In this document: piece after piece, positions 62,884 through 64,000 of the stretch
Layout of the letters: every line of letters starts with the position of its first letter
Position numbering within the stretch: the stretch's first letter is position 1
Source: Alphaproteobacteria bacterium
Lineage (GTDB): Bacteria > Pseudomonadota > Alphaproteobacteria > WRAU01 > Hepatincolaceae
Reading direction: 5' to 3'
Assembly (NCBI GenBank): GCA_031256515.1
Contig: JAIRQL010000100.1
Span: forward strand, 122,296-186,295
Length of the DNA stretch: 64,000 nucleotides
Position numbers and translations under genes: made by a program
Notes under the pieces: model-generated
Told to the model about the DNA's origin: nothing
The model's input: the letters and a program-made list of their open reading frames with translations, nothing else
Databases searched by the model: none

Positions 62884-62955
62884 TTTTTTGTCCTTAATTA
62901 AAAAAATTAGGATACACCGAAAAAAGTGTATCCTAAGCTGAGGAGGCAACTGTAA

Positions 62956-63273
62956 TTATTTATGTAAGAAAAAAACTTCTTTTAACTCTCTGCTCTCTGG
63001 AGAATTATCAGGATTACTTGGCATAATATCGCTCATAAACTTCCACCATTTTTTACAGATTTCAGTATTAGCAATACTATCCCACAAATCTAAATCCTCA
63101 ACTTCTACATAGCCAAAAAGTTGGTTAGTTTTAGTATCTAAAAATATGGAATAAGTTTTAACTCCATGATTTAACAATGTTTGTGATAATTCATTCCAGA
63201 TTTCATCGTGCCTTTTTTGATATTCGGTATGATGTTCTGGTTTAACATACATAATAAAGCCTTTTCTATACAT
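62956..63273 (-). CDS. rhaM: L-rhamnose mutarotase family protein
   Basis: MYVKPEHHTEYQKRHDEIWNELSQTLLNHGVKTYSIFLD; FGYVEVEDLDLWDSIANTEICKKWWKFMSDIM. Confidence 0.88.
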   Translation of the reverse strand: MYRKGFIMYVKPEHHTEYQKRHDEIWNELSQTLLNHGVKTYSIFLDTKTNQLFGYVEVEDLDLWDSIANTEICKKWWKFMSDIMPSNPDNSPESRELKEVFFLHK

Positions 63274-63295
63274 ACTTTTATATTCCTTTTGTTAA

Positions 63296-63354
63296 AAGTT
63301 GAATAGATTGGCTTTCTATGTTGTCTCTTTGCTAAATTCCAAGCTATTCAACTT
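63296..63354 (+). repeat. Single-stem palindrome related to the nested elements, copy E7
   Basis: AAAGTTGAATAGATTGG / CCAAGCTATTCAACTTT (16/17); loop carries the family-like CTTTCTATGTTGTC spacer; no inner stem. Confidence 0.7.
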
Positions 63355-63364
63355 TGTGTTATTT

Positions 63365-63991
63365 TTATTCTAAAGCCATACCTAAACCTACAATATTAGC
63401 AGAAATTATTATTACGATAATTCCTAACCAAAGAATTCTATAAGGTTTGCCACCTATACCTTTCCATTCACTTAAAGCTAAGCCAACCACAGCAGCCGCA
63501 AGTACATAAATACTCATGTGAAGCATCCAGTTAATAAAACCTAATTCCACTGGCACATTGGCAACACCCCAAGAATAGAAAAAGAATTGTAAATACCAAC
63601 AAACCCCAGCACTAATTGCTAATAAAGCACTTGGCATTAATAAAGATGCGGGTTGTGATAAATCTTTTTTAACTGAAAGCTCTTTTTTAGTAGCTAATCT
63701 AAAAATACAGAATGTGAAGTTAATAACTGCACCCCCTCCCATGATAATTCCATAACTTGGTAATAAGGCATAAAGTGGATTTACTCCTAAAGCCAAAGCA
63801 TTATTTTGAATGGTAGTAGCAAATTCTAAGCCAAAAGCAAAACCAGCACTAAAAATACCACAAGTAATAGCGATTGGAATTCCTTTTTTCATACTGAAGG
63901 CTTTTTCAGTGTTTTTTAGTAAGTTTTCTTTTAACATTCCAGCATTGGTTACAATTCCTACACCAAAAATTGCTACTAGTAGTCCAAACAT
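63365..63991 (-). CDS. rhaT: L-rhamnose-proton symporter family (RhaT-like), probably continuing beyond the window
   Basis: FGLLVAIFGVGIVTNAGMLKE; FATTIQNNALALGVNPLYALLPSYGIIMGGGAVINF; WMLHMSIYVLAAAVVGLALSEWKG. Confidence 0.82.
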   Translation of the reverse strand: MFGLLVAIFGVGIVTNAGMLKENLLKNTEKAFSMKKGIPIAITCGIFSAGFAFGLEFATTIQNNALALGVNPLYALLPSYGIIMGGGAVINFTFCIFRLATKKELSVKKDLSQPASLLMPSALLAISAGVCWYLQFFFYSWGVANVPVELGFINWMLHMSIYVLAAAVVGLALSEWKGIGGKPYRILWLGIIVIIISANIVGLGMALE

Positions 63992-64000
63992 GGTAACAAT

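Noticed and set aside
1-64000. CRISPR arrays, rRNA genes, tRNA genes, prophage or IS elements
   Set aside because: No regularly spaced direct repeats, rRNA-like sequence, tRNA T-arm pattern, or transposase/integrase/phage proteins were seen by eye; tRNAscan-SE and an IS search would be needed for certainty.

Overview
The window is a 64 kb, AT-rich, gene-dense bacterial chromosome segment. Gene content and local order (lptG-lptD-surA-pdxA-rsmA; pepA/holC; DUF2066-hda; sdhCDAB; a CcrM-type methyltransferase) suggest an alphaproteobacterium with a reduced, probably host-associated genome; this is inference only. I found no rRNA, tRNA, CRISPR array, prophage or transposase gene. Most of the window is housekeeping. 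Accessory modules are aspA-dcu-dcu-sdhCDAB-ansB (asparagine/aspartate to fumarate), class Ib ribonucleotide reductase (nrdE-nrdF-nrdI), a rhamnose-type uptake operon at the right edge (isomerase, mutarotase, RhaT-like permease), two glycosyltransferases beside a CcrM-like methyltransferase, and three tandem secreted proteins each built of two BOF-like domains. The most unusual signal is a dispersed family of ~100 bp intergenic nested palindromes: an outer stem, an inner stem and a central 5-bp mini-hairpin around TGTAT-TATTC-ATACA. Stem sequences differ between copies while complementarity is kept. Several copies start at or within the upstream stop codon, and all recognisable copies seem to lie in the same orientation regardless of gene direction. 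There is also a perfect canonical parS site (TGTTTCACGTGAAACA) between pepA and holC.
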